From Burkholderia singularis (GTDB lineage: Bacteria > Pseudomonadota > Gammaproteobacteria > Burkholderiales > Burkholderiaceae): a stretch of DNA of 45,979 nucleotides. The notes beneath the pieces are model-generated. The model was not told the origin of the DNA. It worked only from the letters and a program-made list of their open reading frames with translations, and searched no databases. The number at the start of each line of letters is the position of its first letter. Position 1 is the stretch's first letter. The stretch spans positions 1-45,979 of the forward strand of contig NZ_FXAN01000111.1 of NCBI RefSeq assembly GCF_900176645.1, given 5' to 3'. Shown one piece after another: positions 1-8,307 of the stretch. A program made the translations under genes and the position numbers.

Positions 1-103
1 CGCGACCGGCGCCCGGCTTCGCGCGGCACTACGTGCGGCCGCCCGTGCGCGTCGAAACGATACGCCCGGCGGCTCCCCGGCGCTTGCCCCGAAAAACGGC
101 GGC

Positions 104-1225
104 TCAAACCGGCCAGCTGATCTCGAAACGCGCTCCGGACAAAATGACCGGATCGACCACGGCAACACGCCCGTTGTGCGCATGCAGCACCTGCTGCGTG
201 ATCGCAAGACCAAGGCCGTAGCCGGCCGTATGGCGATCGAGCCGCACGAACGCATCGAAGATCCGTTCGCGCTCCGCGTCAGGCACGCCCGGCCCGTCGT
301 CCTCGACATAGATCTCGATGTTGCCGTGGCGCATCCGCAGCCCGGCCACGATGCGCGCGTGCGCGTACTTGCTCGCGTTACGCAGCAGATTGCGCGCCGC
401 ATACGACATCAGCCGCTTATCCATCCTCACGCGCACATTCCTGCCCAGCTCGATGCGCGATTCGATCACCTTGTCCGGATACAACAGCGCGGCATCGCCG
501 ACCTGCTTGTCGAACCATGCGCCCAGCGCGGTTTGCTCGAGATTGGACTGCAACGAGCTGTATTCGAGCCGTGCGTAGGTCAAGCTCATGTCGATCAATT
601 CGTCGAGTTCGGTCACGTCCTGCTCGATGCTCGCGATCGCGTTCTCATACTCAGCCGCCGACCCCGGTTCGCGCAGGCTTTCGAGCGCAAAACGCACGCG
701 CGCGAGCGGCGTGCGCAATTCGTGCGAAATGCCGTTCGTCAGATCGCGCTGCGCGGCAATCAGGCGCTCCATGCGCATCGCGAGCGCGTTGAGCGTGCGC
801 GCGAGCGGTCCGATGATCACGCTGCGCGATTCGCGCGCCCGCGTGTTGAAGCGCCCGCCCGTGAAATCGATCGCGCGCTCGCGCACCATCACGAGATCCG
901 ACCACACCGGCCGCATCCAGCGATAAGCGGCGAACGCGGGCAGACCCAGCACCGCCGCGATCACCGGCCATTCGCCGCCCGGCAGCGCATCGAACGCGTG
1001 CCAGAGCGTGCGCGGCGTCAGCGCCGCGCACAGCGCGGCGACCGTCACGCCGACCGTCAGCAGCACGAGGCCGGCGAGATGCAAATAGGTGCGCAAATAC
1101 AGGCGCGACCAGCTCGGAATCCGGTCCGCGCGCGTGTCCGTCCACGAGCGGCGGAAATGCAGCCAGCGCCATTTGCAATACCGAAGCGGCGAAAGCCGCG
1201 GCGCTGCCGCGTGGTTCGGGTTCAT
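104..1225 (-). CDS. Sensor histidine kinase, RstB-like, very short periplasmic loop
   Basis: Inner-membrane sensor kinase (373 aa) that should phosphorylate the response regulator encoded just upstream. Two hydrophobic segments lie at about residues 48-70 and 87-104. A HAMP-like linker follows, then the phospho-acceptor motif ISHELRTP with His168, an N-box (NLLRNASKYA), and ATP-lid motifs VEDDGPGVP and GYGLGLAI near the C-terminus. The start is the ATG at 1225, 20 bases after the regulator stop; an upstream in-frame extension would run into the regulator gene and was rejected. The loop between the membrane segments is only about 16 residues, much shorter than the periplasmic domain I recall for E. 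coli RstB, so the signal may be sensed in the membrane or by a partner. The kinase class is certain; the RstB likeness rests on the H-box region and the paired regulator. Confidence 0.9.
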   Translation of the reverse strand: MNPNHAAAPRLSPLRYCKWRWLHFRRSWTDTRADRIPSWSRLYLRTYLHLAGLVLLTVGVTVAALCAALTPRTLWHAFDALPGGEWPVIAAVLGLPAFAAYRWMRPVWSDLVMVRERAIDFTGGRFNTRARESRSVIIGPLARTLNALAMRMERLIAAQRDLTNGISHELRTPLARVRFALESLREPGSAAEYENAIASIEQDVTELDELIDMSLTYARLEYSSLQSNLEQTALGAWFDKQVGDAALLYPDKVIESRIELGRNVRVRMDKRLMSYAARNLLRNASKYAHARIVAGLRMRHGNIEIYVEDDGPGVPDAERERIFDAFVRLDRHTAGYGLGLAITQQVLHAHNGRVAVVDPVILSGARFEISWPV

Positions 1226-1245
1226 CGTCGGATTTCGACGCACGG

Positions 1246-1953
1246 CTACTCCCACGCGCTCTTGCTGAACTGATAGCCCTTGCCGCGGATCGTCTTGATC
1301 CGCTGCGGATTGCCCGCGTCGTCGTTCAGCTTGCGCCGCAGCTTCGAGATCCGGCCGTCGATGGTCCGGTCGAGCCCGTCGAACTCGACGCCGCGCAATT
1401 GCAGCATCAAATCGTCGCGGCTCACGACTTCGCCCGCATGGCAGACCAGCACCCACAGCAGATCGAATTCCGCCGACGTCAAATCGGGCGTCGTGCCGTC
1501 CGGCAGGCTGGCCGTGCGGCTCGCACGGTCGATGGTGAACTTGCCGAACGCATAGCGTTCCGGCTGGACCCCGCCTTCGGGCAGCCGCGCCGGCGCGCGG
1601 CGCAGTTGCGCCTTGATCCGCGCCAGCAGGATGCGCGGCTCGACCGGCTTATGCACATAGTCGTCCGCGCCGAATTCGAGGCCGAGCAATTCGTCGAACG
1701 GCTCGTCGCGGGCCGTCACCATGATGATGATCCCGCTGTAAAACTCGCGCGCCTCGCGACAGATTTCGAAACCGTCCTTGCCGGGCAGATTCACGTCGAG
1801 AATCACGAGATCCGGGCGCGTGCTCAGGATCGCATCGACGGCATCGTTGCCGTTCAACACGGTGTCGACGACGTAATCGTTTTTACGCAGGTAGCCTGCG
1901 ATCAGCGTGGACAGACGGTTATCGTCTTCGACGAGAAGAATCCTGAAAGGCAT
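1246..1953 (-). CDS. OmpR-family response regulator, RstA-like
   Basis: DNA-binding response regulator of 235 aa, first gene of a two-gene operon with the kinase. The receiver domain (about 1-120) shows the acidic pair at Glu9-Asp10/Asp11, the phospho-acceptor Asp53 in LVILDVNLPGKDG and the conserved Lys102 in YVHKPVEP. The C-terminal winged helix (about 135-230) ends in the usual RTIDGRISKLRRKL and RGKGYQF signatures. The receiver resembles E. coli RstA as I remember it (LPGKDG, EFGADDY). The start is ATG at 1953; longer forms to 2019 lack support. The target genes cannot be told from this window. Confidence 0.92.
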   Translation of the reverse strand: MPFRILLVEDDNRLSTLIAGYLRKNDYVVDTVLNGNDAVDAILSTRPDLVILDVNLPGKDGFEICREAREFYSGIIIMVTARDEPFDELLGLEFGADDYVHKPVEPRILLARIKAQLRRAPARLPEGGVQPERYAFGKFTIDRASRTASLPDGTTPDLTSAEFDLLWVLVCHAGEVVSRDDLMLQLRGVEFDGLDRTIDGRISKLRRKLNDDAGNPQRIKTIRGKGYQFSKSAWE

Positions 1954-2777
1954 GAGATTTTGTAAGATTCTGAAACAATCCGAATGATACTGCTTACGCG
2001 GGCCGCCGAACGGCGGCAATCGGGCAACGCGGAAAGTGTTGCCAAGACACCCGCGGGCTCGGTACGGCTGCTCGGCAAAGCACGGCTACCGTTTGAATGG
2101 CGTTACGCCAAACGCTGCCTGCAACGGGCTGGGGAATCAGTGCTGTCGAAAACAAAGCATACTCCGTCGTCTCTCACGAATATAGCTTGACAATGAAGCA
2201 AAATCATACGGAAAAACACCTGATCATCGCCGGCAGCACACCAAATTTCATTATTATTTTTTTGCAATACGATTCATCAAATCGACTAAACGAACACCAC
2301 GGCAATTAACCTTATAGCCGGTTCGATTCTTATCCGCCGGCGCGGCTGCCTGTTACGGCCAACCCATTCGCCCGCGATATCGCACTTCGATTCGGCCAAT
2401 ACATGGCGGCCTCGGCGGCGCGGCAGCGTCTTTGCGGCGTCACGCACCAGACCGCCGTCGGGCACGAGTGAAGGCGCCGCCCAGCCGAGAACTTTCGCAC
2501 GTTCAAAACGGCATTTATTACGCCCGGCACTTAAACAAATTCACCGCCACATTTAATTAATTAAAAATAAATCATATTACATCGAACATACCAAACCGCA
2601 TCATCTCTTTCGCCATTAATCCCCTGATTCCGAGGAACTCACTTATTCGATTCAAGTCCATCGAATCATTCCGGGCAGAAAAAACTCGCGCCGAATGGCG
2701 AATCACATCGAGATCGCGATCCGCTGCCCAAACACGTTCGCCCGCCAACTTTTCCGCAAACGTCAGGAGATTCAGAA
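1954..2777. other. Long intergenic region with AT-rich stretches
   Basis: About 820 bases between the divergent regulator operon and the transglutaminase-like gene. It has two AT-rich stretches, roughly 2160-2310 and 2530-2640, which contrast with the surrounding high GC. Only short open frames with no ribosome-binding site or recognisable domain are present. It must hold the promoters of both flanking genes. I found no convincing sigma-70 boxes, RNA gene or repeat. Confidence 0.5.
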
Positions 2778-4661
2778 TTGACGATATCCCGCATTCGGCA
2801 GGCGCTCGTGCGCACCGCCATCGCCATTGCCTGTCTGTGCGCGAACGCGTCGTTTGCCGCGCTGCAACCGATCGACGAAGCGCCGATTGCGCGGCATGTC
2901 GACGAAACCTGCCGGATCAACGCCGATACGAGCACCGACTGCACTTGCGTCACGCGGCTGACGATCCTGAGGCCGGTCGGCCGCGATCTGCTGTCCCGGC
3001 TGGACTTCGACTACCGTGAAAACGACCGCTTCGAACTGAAGGATGCGGCCGTGATCGATCCGCACGGGCATCGCACGCCGCTTGCCGCGTCGCAAATCGA
3101 CACGCGCACGGCGCCGAATCCGGCGGAGGGTTTTTTGCGCGACAAGCAAACATCAGTCGCCTTTCCCGACTTGCGCGTCGGCAGCACAATCGCGTACACG
3201 ACGATCCGGCACACCGCCGCCCTGCCGCTTGCGAAGCAATTTCACGAGGTGCTGGCGTTCCCGCCAACGCCCGTGCGCACCGACCATTTTCGCGTCGAAT
3301 ACCAGGCCGATCGGCCTATCGTCTGGCGCAGCGAAGCGGCCGGCGATTTTCGCATCGCGACGTCAGACGGCAGCAAACGGCTCGTCATCACTCAGATACA
3401 GCCCCGATATCTGAACATCGTCAACGAAGAGTACGGCGAGCTGCGCCAAATACCGCGCATCGAGTTGGCGAGCAGCCTGAGCGCACAGGCGCATTTCGGC
3501 GCATATGCGAAGCGCTACAACGAGATCGTCGCCGCACCGCTGCCGCGCGGCGCGGCAAGCGCGGTCGACGCCGCACGGCGTGAGCCGGCGGCGCAACGGG
3601 TTGCCGCGCTGATGCACTATATCGACACGCATTACCGCTATCTCGGCGACTGGCGCGCGTGCGATCGCGGCTATATCCCATTCGAACTGGCGCAAATCGA
3701 AGCGCACGGCTACGGGGATTGCAAGGATCTTGCGGTTCTGCTCGCCGCGATGCTCGACAAAAGCGGAATCGACGCGCGAATCGTGTGGGTTCACGCGGGC
3801 TCGTTTGCGCCGCCGCTGTTGATCCCCGGCACGCAGGCGCCGAACCACGCGATCGTGCGCGCGAGCGTCGACGGCCGCACCTGGTGGCTCGACCCGACCC
3901 AGCCGAACGCCCTGCCCGGCCGCACGCCGGCGCAGCTACAGGAACGCTGGGCGCTCGTCGTCGAAAAAAACGGCGACGTGCGCCGCGAACACATCCCGGC
4001 CGAAGCGCCGATCGTCACCGTCGACGCGACGGTGAACCAGCAGCTGCGCCCCGACGGCAGCGCGGTTGTATCGGGACACGCGTATCTGGACAGTCGAGAG
4101 CTGCTGGATCTCATGCGCACCGACCGCCACGACGGCGTGCGCGCCGGCGACCAGCAAATCTGCAAACGCCTGCTCAACGAGCAGGAGAAGGGAACGTGCG
4201 AAATCGTGCGGCCGCGCAGCGACGAAGCGCGAAACGGGCGTTATCGAATCGACATGAAAGGCATCGATCTGCGCGCGCTCGAAGCACCGTCCGGTCAGAA
4301 CGGTCCGCGCGTATACGATGCCGCACAAAGCTTGCGCCGGCTATGGGACCGCTTCGCCGACTATCGGCACGCGGGCGATGCGGGCGATCTGTATTTGAAT
4401 GACCCGTTCACCTTCAAGCTCCACGTGCGGCTGACCGGCGCGAAGGCGGCACAGCCGCTTGCAGCGTGCGCGGTGCATTCGCCGTGGTACGACCTGGAGG
4501 TCGCGCCGGAGCCATCGGACAACGCGATCGCCTACCGCGAACAGATCGTCCAGAAAGTTCGTTGGCTCAGTCATGCCGACTTGACCAGCGACGCGTTCGG
4601 CCGCTTTCTCGACGACGCACGGCGCTGCACGAACACGCTGCGTCAGGCTGTCGAGTTCTGA
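2778..4661 (+). CDS. Exported DUF3857 / transglutaminase-like protein
   Basis: A 627-aa protein with an N-terminal signal peptide (hydrophobic run about 10-28 ending in ANASFA). A DUF3857-type beta-rich region (about 40-230) is followed by a transglutaminase-like core. The likely catalytic triad is visible: Cys315 in YGDCKD, His357 in NHAIVR and Asp372 in WWLDPTQ. Proteins of this architecture are usually periplasmic or outer-surface and about this length; their substrates are mostly unknown. The start is a TTG at 2778, with AGGAG eight bases upstream and no better ATG. The gene stands alone with a long AT-rich leader. The mature N-terminal part carries several Cys residues (CRIN...CTC) that may form disulfides. 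Confidence 0.85.
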   Translation: MTISRIRQALVRTAIAIACLCANASFAALQPIDEAPIARHVDETCRINADTSTDCTCVTRLTILRPVGRDLLSRLDFDYRENDRFELKDAAVIDPHGHRTPLAASQIDTRTAPNPAEGFLRDKQTSVAFPDLRVGSTIAYTTIRHTAALPLAKQFHEVLAFPPTPVRTDHFRVEYQADRPIVWRSEAAGDFRIATSDGSKRLVITQIQPRYLNIVNEEYGELRQIPRIELASSLSAQAHFGAYAKRYNEIVAAPLPRGAASAVDAARREPAAQRVAALMHYIDTHYRYLGDWRACDRGYIPFELAQIEAHGYGDCKDLAVLLAAMLDKSGIDARIVWVHAGSFAPPLLIPGTQAPNHAIVRASVDGRTWWLDPTQPNALPGRTPAQLQERWALVVEKNGDVRREHIPAEAPIVTVDATVNQQLRPDGSAVVSGHAYLDSRELLDLMRTDRHDGVRAGDQQICKRLLNEQEKGTCEIVRPRSDEARNGRYRIDMKGIDLRALEAPSGQNGPRVYDAAQSLRRLWDRFADYRHAGDAGDLYLNDPFTFKLHVRLTGAKAAQPLAACAVHSPWYDLEVAPEPSDNAIAYREQIVQKVRWLSHADLTSDAFGRFLDDARRCTNTLRQAVEF

Positions 4662-4934
4662 CGTGCGCCGCAAGCCGGCATAGCGGAGAAGGAGCGGCCC
4701 GCACGCGCCGCATTCGCGCGGTATTTACCGCAAGCGCCATGAGACCATCGCTCGGCCAAACGCTCGAGCCGAGCGCTTATTCCGCCGCGCACTTAAACGC
4801 GCGGAAGAAATCGGCGCCCTCCTGAAAAGCAGGTACGATCACGCTCTCGAAAGGGGTTGCGCCTTGTATGCACGCGTAGCCCGTCCCAGCCCCGAGCATG
4901 GCGGGACGGCGCGGCGCCGCCTCTGTAACATACG

Positions 4935-5873
4935 ATGTTTTCAGCACGCTACACCGAATTGAATTACCAACCGATACTCGAACGCATCCGCGCCGAACTC
5001 ACGCCCTGGATTGGCACAGGCCGGGTTGCCGACTACATTCCCGAACTCGCGAAGGTGCCCGCCGAGCGCTTCGGGATGGCGGTCGTCACGCTCGCCGGCG
5101 ATATTTTCACGATCGGCGACGCGCACGAGCGTTTCTCGATCCAGAGCATCTCGAAGCTCTTCGCGTGCACGCTTGCGTTCAAGTTGCTCGGCGACGAACT
5201 GTGGCAGCGCGTCGGCCGCGAGCCGTCTGGCACCGCGTTCAATTCGCTCGTGCAGCTCGAAAGCGAACGCGGCAAGCCGCGCAATCCGTTCATCAACGCG
5301 GGCGCGCTCGTCGTCACCGACGTGCTGTGCCGCCGCTTCGTGCGCGCCGAGACGGCGCTCGTCGAGTTCATCCGGCGTCTGACCGGCATCGCGGATATCG
5401 ACTACGACGCGCGCGTCGCGCTATCCGAGCAGCAGCACGCCGAGCGCAACCGCGCCATGGCGCATTTCATCGCGAGCTTCGGCAACATGCAGATGCCGCC
5501 GGACACCGTGATCGACGCGTATTGCCGTCAATGCGCGATCACGATGAGTTGCGTCGAACTCGCCCAAGCCGCGCTTTTTCTCGCGAACGGCGGCATCGCC
5601 CCCGCGACGGGCGAGTCCATCCTCGATCCGAGTTCGGCCAAACGCTTGTCGGCGCTCATGCTGACATGCGGCACCTACGACGCCGCGGGCGACTTCGTCT
5701 ATCGCGTCGGCCTGCCGGCGAAAAGCGGCGTGGGCGGCGGAATCGTCGCGGTGCTGCCGGGCGAGATGGCCGCCTGCGTCTGGTCGCCGGGGCTCGATCC
5801 GAACGGCAACTCGCTTGCCGGCGTGCTCGCGCTCGAATGGTTGACGACCTACTCGGGGCGATCGATTTTCTGA
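4935..5873 (+). CDS. glsA: Glutaminase A
   Basis: Cytosolic glutaminase (312 aa) that hydrolyses L-glutamine to glutamate and ammonia. It matches the serine-dependent beta-lactamase-fold glutaminase family over its whole length. The SxxK dyad is Ser71-Lys74 in FSIQSISKLF. Other family blocks are NPFINAGALV, the FGNMQMPPDTVIDAYCRQCAI-type segment (split here by eye) and, near the C-terminus, PAKSGVGGGIVAVLPG. Length fits the usual 305-312 aa. The ATG at 4935 is the first in-frame start before the conserved NYQPIL motif; no strong Shine-Dalgarno is visible. It is monocistronic and ends at a palindrome shared with the convergent RNase gene. Confidence 0.95.
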   Translation: MFSARYTELNYQPILERIRAELTPWIGTGRVADYIPELAKVPAERFGMAVVTLAGDIFTIGDAHERFSIQSISKLFACTLAFKLLGDELWQRVGREPSGTAFNSLVQLESERGKPRNPFINAGALVVTDVLCRRFVRAETALVEFIRRLTGIADIDYDARVALSEQQHAERNRAMAHFIASFGNMQMPPDTVIDAYCRQCAITMSCVELAQAALFLANGGIAPATGESILDPSSAKRLSALMLTCGTYDAAGDFVYRVGLPAKSGVGGGIVAVLPGEMAACVWSPGLDPNGNSLAGVLALEWLTTYSGRSIF

Positions 5874-5886
5874 CGCGGCATGGGCC

Positions 5887-5912
5887 GTGCCGGCGCAGGC
5901 CTGCGCCGGCAC
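5887..5912. terminator. 26-base perfect palindrome between convergent genes
   Basis: Two 13-base arms beginning GTGCCGGCGCAGG match as an exact reverse complement with no spacer, 13 bases after the glsA stop and 26 before the RNase T2 stop. It can form a GC-rich hairpin on either strand. No proper T-run follows on either side, so it may be a bidirectional terminator or a mRNA 3'-end protecting structure. Confidence 0.45.
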
Positions 5913-5938
5913 GAAGCCAACGTGCGGCCCGGCTCGTT

Positions 5939-6664
5939 TTATTTCGCGATATAGATGCCAGTCGTCGGACACGTGCCTTGCGTGCCGGCGTCCGTCACGA
6001 GCGACGTCGGACTCGGAAACTGCGCGGTCGCATTGGTTCGCACGGCAATCCAAGCCTCGGTGAAATAGCTGACGTAGTTGGACTTCGTGCACTTCAGCGA
6101 CACTGCGGCGCGCGCGCCGGTGCCGAACGCGCCATCGAACGCGCTCAACAGTTGCTCGCGCGTCACGCTCTTGCCCGCGTTCGTTTGCAGGAACGTGTTG
6201 AACGACGTGGTCGCGAGGCGGCTGATCATCCCGCTCGCGTCGTTCCAGTACGCGTCGGCCGACGAATACTGCGCGCAAGTGCCGTGCTTGTACCACTCGT
6301 GCTTGTCGAGGCACGACGCGACACCCGGCATGTACGTCGACAGCGTGCTCAACGTCGCTGCGCTGACCGGGTACTTGTCCATGCTGCACCATTGATGCGC
6401 ATTGTCGAGATCGATCTCGTTCTGCGGCACGCCGCAATAGAACGGCTGGCTAGTGCTGTCGTAGTTGTTCGGCCAAAGGCCGTGCAACGACAGATTCGTC
6501 GACGCATATGAACCCGACAGCGTATTGCATTCGGTCGCGCTGTGCGTTGCGCAAAAGCCCGGTTCCCAGGATGAGGCGAGCAACAGATAGTCATACGCGT
6601 GAGCGGGAGTGCAAGTCGATGCGACAGCCAGCGCGCACGCGGCGCGAGCGAATGGACGGAACAT
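5939..6664 (-). CDS. Exported ribonuclease T2 family protein
   Basis: Secreted or periplasmic endoribonuclease of 241 aa. A signal peptide occupies about residues 1-23 (ends TPAHA). Both active-site blocks of the T2 family are intact: CAS-1 LSLHGLWPN with His61, and CAS-2 KHEWYKHGTC with His122, Glu123 and His127. At least seven Cys residues in the mature part fit a disulfide-bonded exported enzyme. The family cleaves single-stranded RNA through 2',3'-cyclic intermediates and is used for scavenging or defence. The start is ATG at 6664, directly before the signal peptide, with an AGAGGG-like site upstream; the longer frame to 6733 adds a non-signal extension. It is convergent with glsA. Confidence 0.92.
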   Translation of the reverse strand: MFRPFARAACALAVASTCTPAHAYDYLLLASSWEPGFCATHSATECNTLSGSYASTNLSLHGLWPNNYDSTSQPFYCGVPQNEIDLDNAHQWCSMDKYPVSAATLSTLSTYMPGVASCLDKHEWYKHGTCAQYSSADAYWNDASGMISRLATTSFNTFLQTNAGKSVTREQLLSAFDGAFGTGARAAVSLKCTKSNYVSYFTEAWIAVRTNATAQFPSPTSLVTDAGTQGTCPTTGIYIAK

Positions 6665-6898
6665 GGGCGACCCTCTGGAGAATAAGCGCGACGGCCGCAC
6701 AACCGGCGCCGCGACGTTGATATTCGTAAGCAACTGCCGGGTCTATTGTGCTCATATCAATATTTCAACACGATGACTTTTTTCAGACAATACGCCCGCC
6801 GGCCCGCGCGCGCCTGTCCGGCGGGCCGGCTCGCAGATCGCGGCTCGCCGCCATGCCGGCTGCGCCCGCACGCAACCGGCGCACGGCGCTGCGGCGGC

Positions 6899-7993
6899 TC
6901 ACGCGGGCTGGGCTTCGCGCCGCCGTTCCAGCTCGCGCACGAGCGGCAACACGCGCTTGCCGAAATACTCGACTTCTTCGAGATAGTGGAGAAACCCGCC
7001 CAGCACGAGATCGACGCCGATCGACTTCAGCGCGACGATGCGTTCGGCGATTTGCTCGGGCGTGCCAATCAAGTTGGTCTTGAAACCGTCGTTGTACTGA
7101 ACGAGATCGGCGAACTTCGAATCCGACCACATTCCGCGCCCTTCCGGCGCGGCCTTTCCGGCCTGCTTGACCGCGTGACCGAACGCATTGACCGCATCGA
7201 CGTCCGCATGACGAACGATCTCGTCCAGCACCTCGCGCGCCTCGAATTCGGTGTCGCGCGCGATGATGAACGCATTTACGCCGAACTTCACGTGCCGCCC
7301 CTGCTCGGCCGCCGCCGCGCGAATTTCCTCGATCTGCTCGCGGTGCCCCTCGAGCGTATTGCCGTTCATGAAATACCAGTCTGACACCGCTGCCGCCATG
7401 CGGCGCGCGGCCGCCGAATTGCCGCCCTGGAAAATTTCCGGATGCGGCTGCTGCAGCGGTTTAGGTTTCAGCGTGTAATCGTTGAAGCGGTAGAAATCCC
7501 CCTTGAACGTGAAGCGATCCTGCGTCCATATGCCCTTGACCGCGCGGATGAATTCCTCGGAGCGGCGATAGCGCTCGTCATGCTCGAGCCACGGCTCGCC
7601 GAGCGCGGTGAATTCGCCCTTGAACCAGCCGCTGACGACGTTGATCGCAACGCGTCCTTGGTTTAACTGATCGATCGTCGCGAGCTGCTTCGCGACGACT
7701 GCCGGATGCCACGGCCCCGGCAGGATCGCGGCAATCACTTTCAAACGCTCGGTGGCAGCGAGCAGCGCATGGCTGAACGCGACAGATTCATGCTGATACT
7801 CGGCGCCGTAGCCGGCGGTAAAGCGGATTTGCGACAATGCGTAATCAAAGCCGTTGCGCTCGGCAAGCTGCGCCAGGCGGCGGTTGTAATCGATATCCCA
7901 ACTCGTGCGCTGCTCGATCTTGCTGACGACGAGACCACCGCTGACGTTAGGCACCCAGTAGGCGAACTTGAGTTGTTCCCGCTCGCGACTCAT
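6899..7993 (-). CDS. sfnG: Dimethylsulfone monooxygenase SfnG
   Basis: FMNH2-dependent monooxygenase of the luciferase-like family (364 aa) that converts dimethylsulfone to methanesulfinate and formaldehyde during sulfur starvation. The N-terminus KFAYWVPNVSGGLVVSKIEQ and the blocks SQIRFTAGYGAEYQHE and NVVSGWFKGEF match SfnG rather than SsuD or MsuD as I remember them. The length is typical. The reductant must come from a separate flavin reductase, not found in this window. The gene stands alone; I looked for a sigma-54 promoter (the known SfnR-type control) and saw no convincing -24/-12 pair. ATG at 7993 has AGAGGA upstream. Confidence 0.88.
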   Translation of the reverse strand: MSREREQLKFAYWVPNVSGGLVVSKIEQRTSWDIDYNRRLAQLAERNGFDYALSQIRFTAGYGAEYQHESVAFSHALLAATERLKVIAAILPGPWHPAVVAKQLATIDQLNQGRVAINVVSGWFKGEFTALGEPWLEHDERYRRSEEFIRAVKGIWTQDRFTFKGDFYRFNDYTLKPKPLQQPHPEIFQGGNSAAARRMAAAVSDWYFMNGNTLEGHREQIEEIRAAAAEQGRHVKFGVNAFIIARDTEFEAREVLDEIVRHADVDAVNAFGHAVKQAGKAAPEGRGMWSDSKFADLVQYNDGFKTNLIGTPEQIAERIVALKSIGVDLVLGGFLHYLEEVEYFGKRVLPLVRELERRREAQPA

Positions 7994-8307
7994 CGGTTCG
8001 TTCCTCTCATCTGATCATCAAATTCAGGATGTCGGCGGCACTTGGCCAGCCGGTCGGAAGGCGCCCTCGCATGCGCTGCTCGTCACGCAGCGTCTGTCTC
8101 GCCGCATCGTAGGGGGACGCTCGCCGATCGGCCAACCAATGAATTCGACTATCGATGTCCGGTGCGCGTTGATAAGCAAATGACGCGGCGGGCTGTCCGC
8201 CATGCGGACGCGGGTGGATCGACGGGAGCTGCGACCGTCATTTCGGCATCCGATTGAAACGCCGAGCGGCGGGCGTTGCGTCGATGCCCGCCGAATCGGC
8301 CGGTAGA
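7994..8307. other. Intergenic region between sfnG and the lasso cluster
   Basis: About 310 bases holding the sfnG promoter (minus strand) and the 3' end of the lasso operon. Apart from the hairpin at 8261-8300 I see no gene, repeat or RNA element; the short open frames across it have no start signal. Confidence 0.5.
8261..8300 (-). terminator. Hairpin at the end of the lasso operon
   Basis: Interrupted inverted repeat eight bases after the transporter stop codon. The inner arms CGGCGGGC and GCCCGCCG are separated by 11 bases, and the outer arms GCCGA and TCGGC extend it. In the minus-strand transcript it is followed only by a short U-containing stretch, so it is a plausible but weak intrinsic terminator. 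Confidence 0.45.

Noticed and set aside
1960..1978. TTGT/ACAA inverted repeat before the response regulator as an autoregulatory box
   Set aside because: Only four bases per arm with an 11-base spacer; too weak to separate from chance and unlike the RstA box as I remember it.
1984..2309. Short plus-strand open frames in the AT-rich region after the response regulator
   Set aside because: No ribosome-binding site, no hydrophobic or conserved pattern, and atypical codon use.
4898..6511. 537-aa open frame on the plus strand across glsA and the RNase T2 gene
   Set aside because: It is Arg/Ala-rich, has no domain, and overlaps two well-supported genes in other frames; such long frames are expected in very GC-rich DNA.
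7994..8100. Sigma-54 promoter of sfnG
   Set aside because: A TGGC-like element is present but lacks a TTGC partner at the required spacing.
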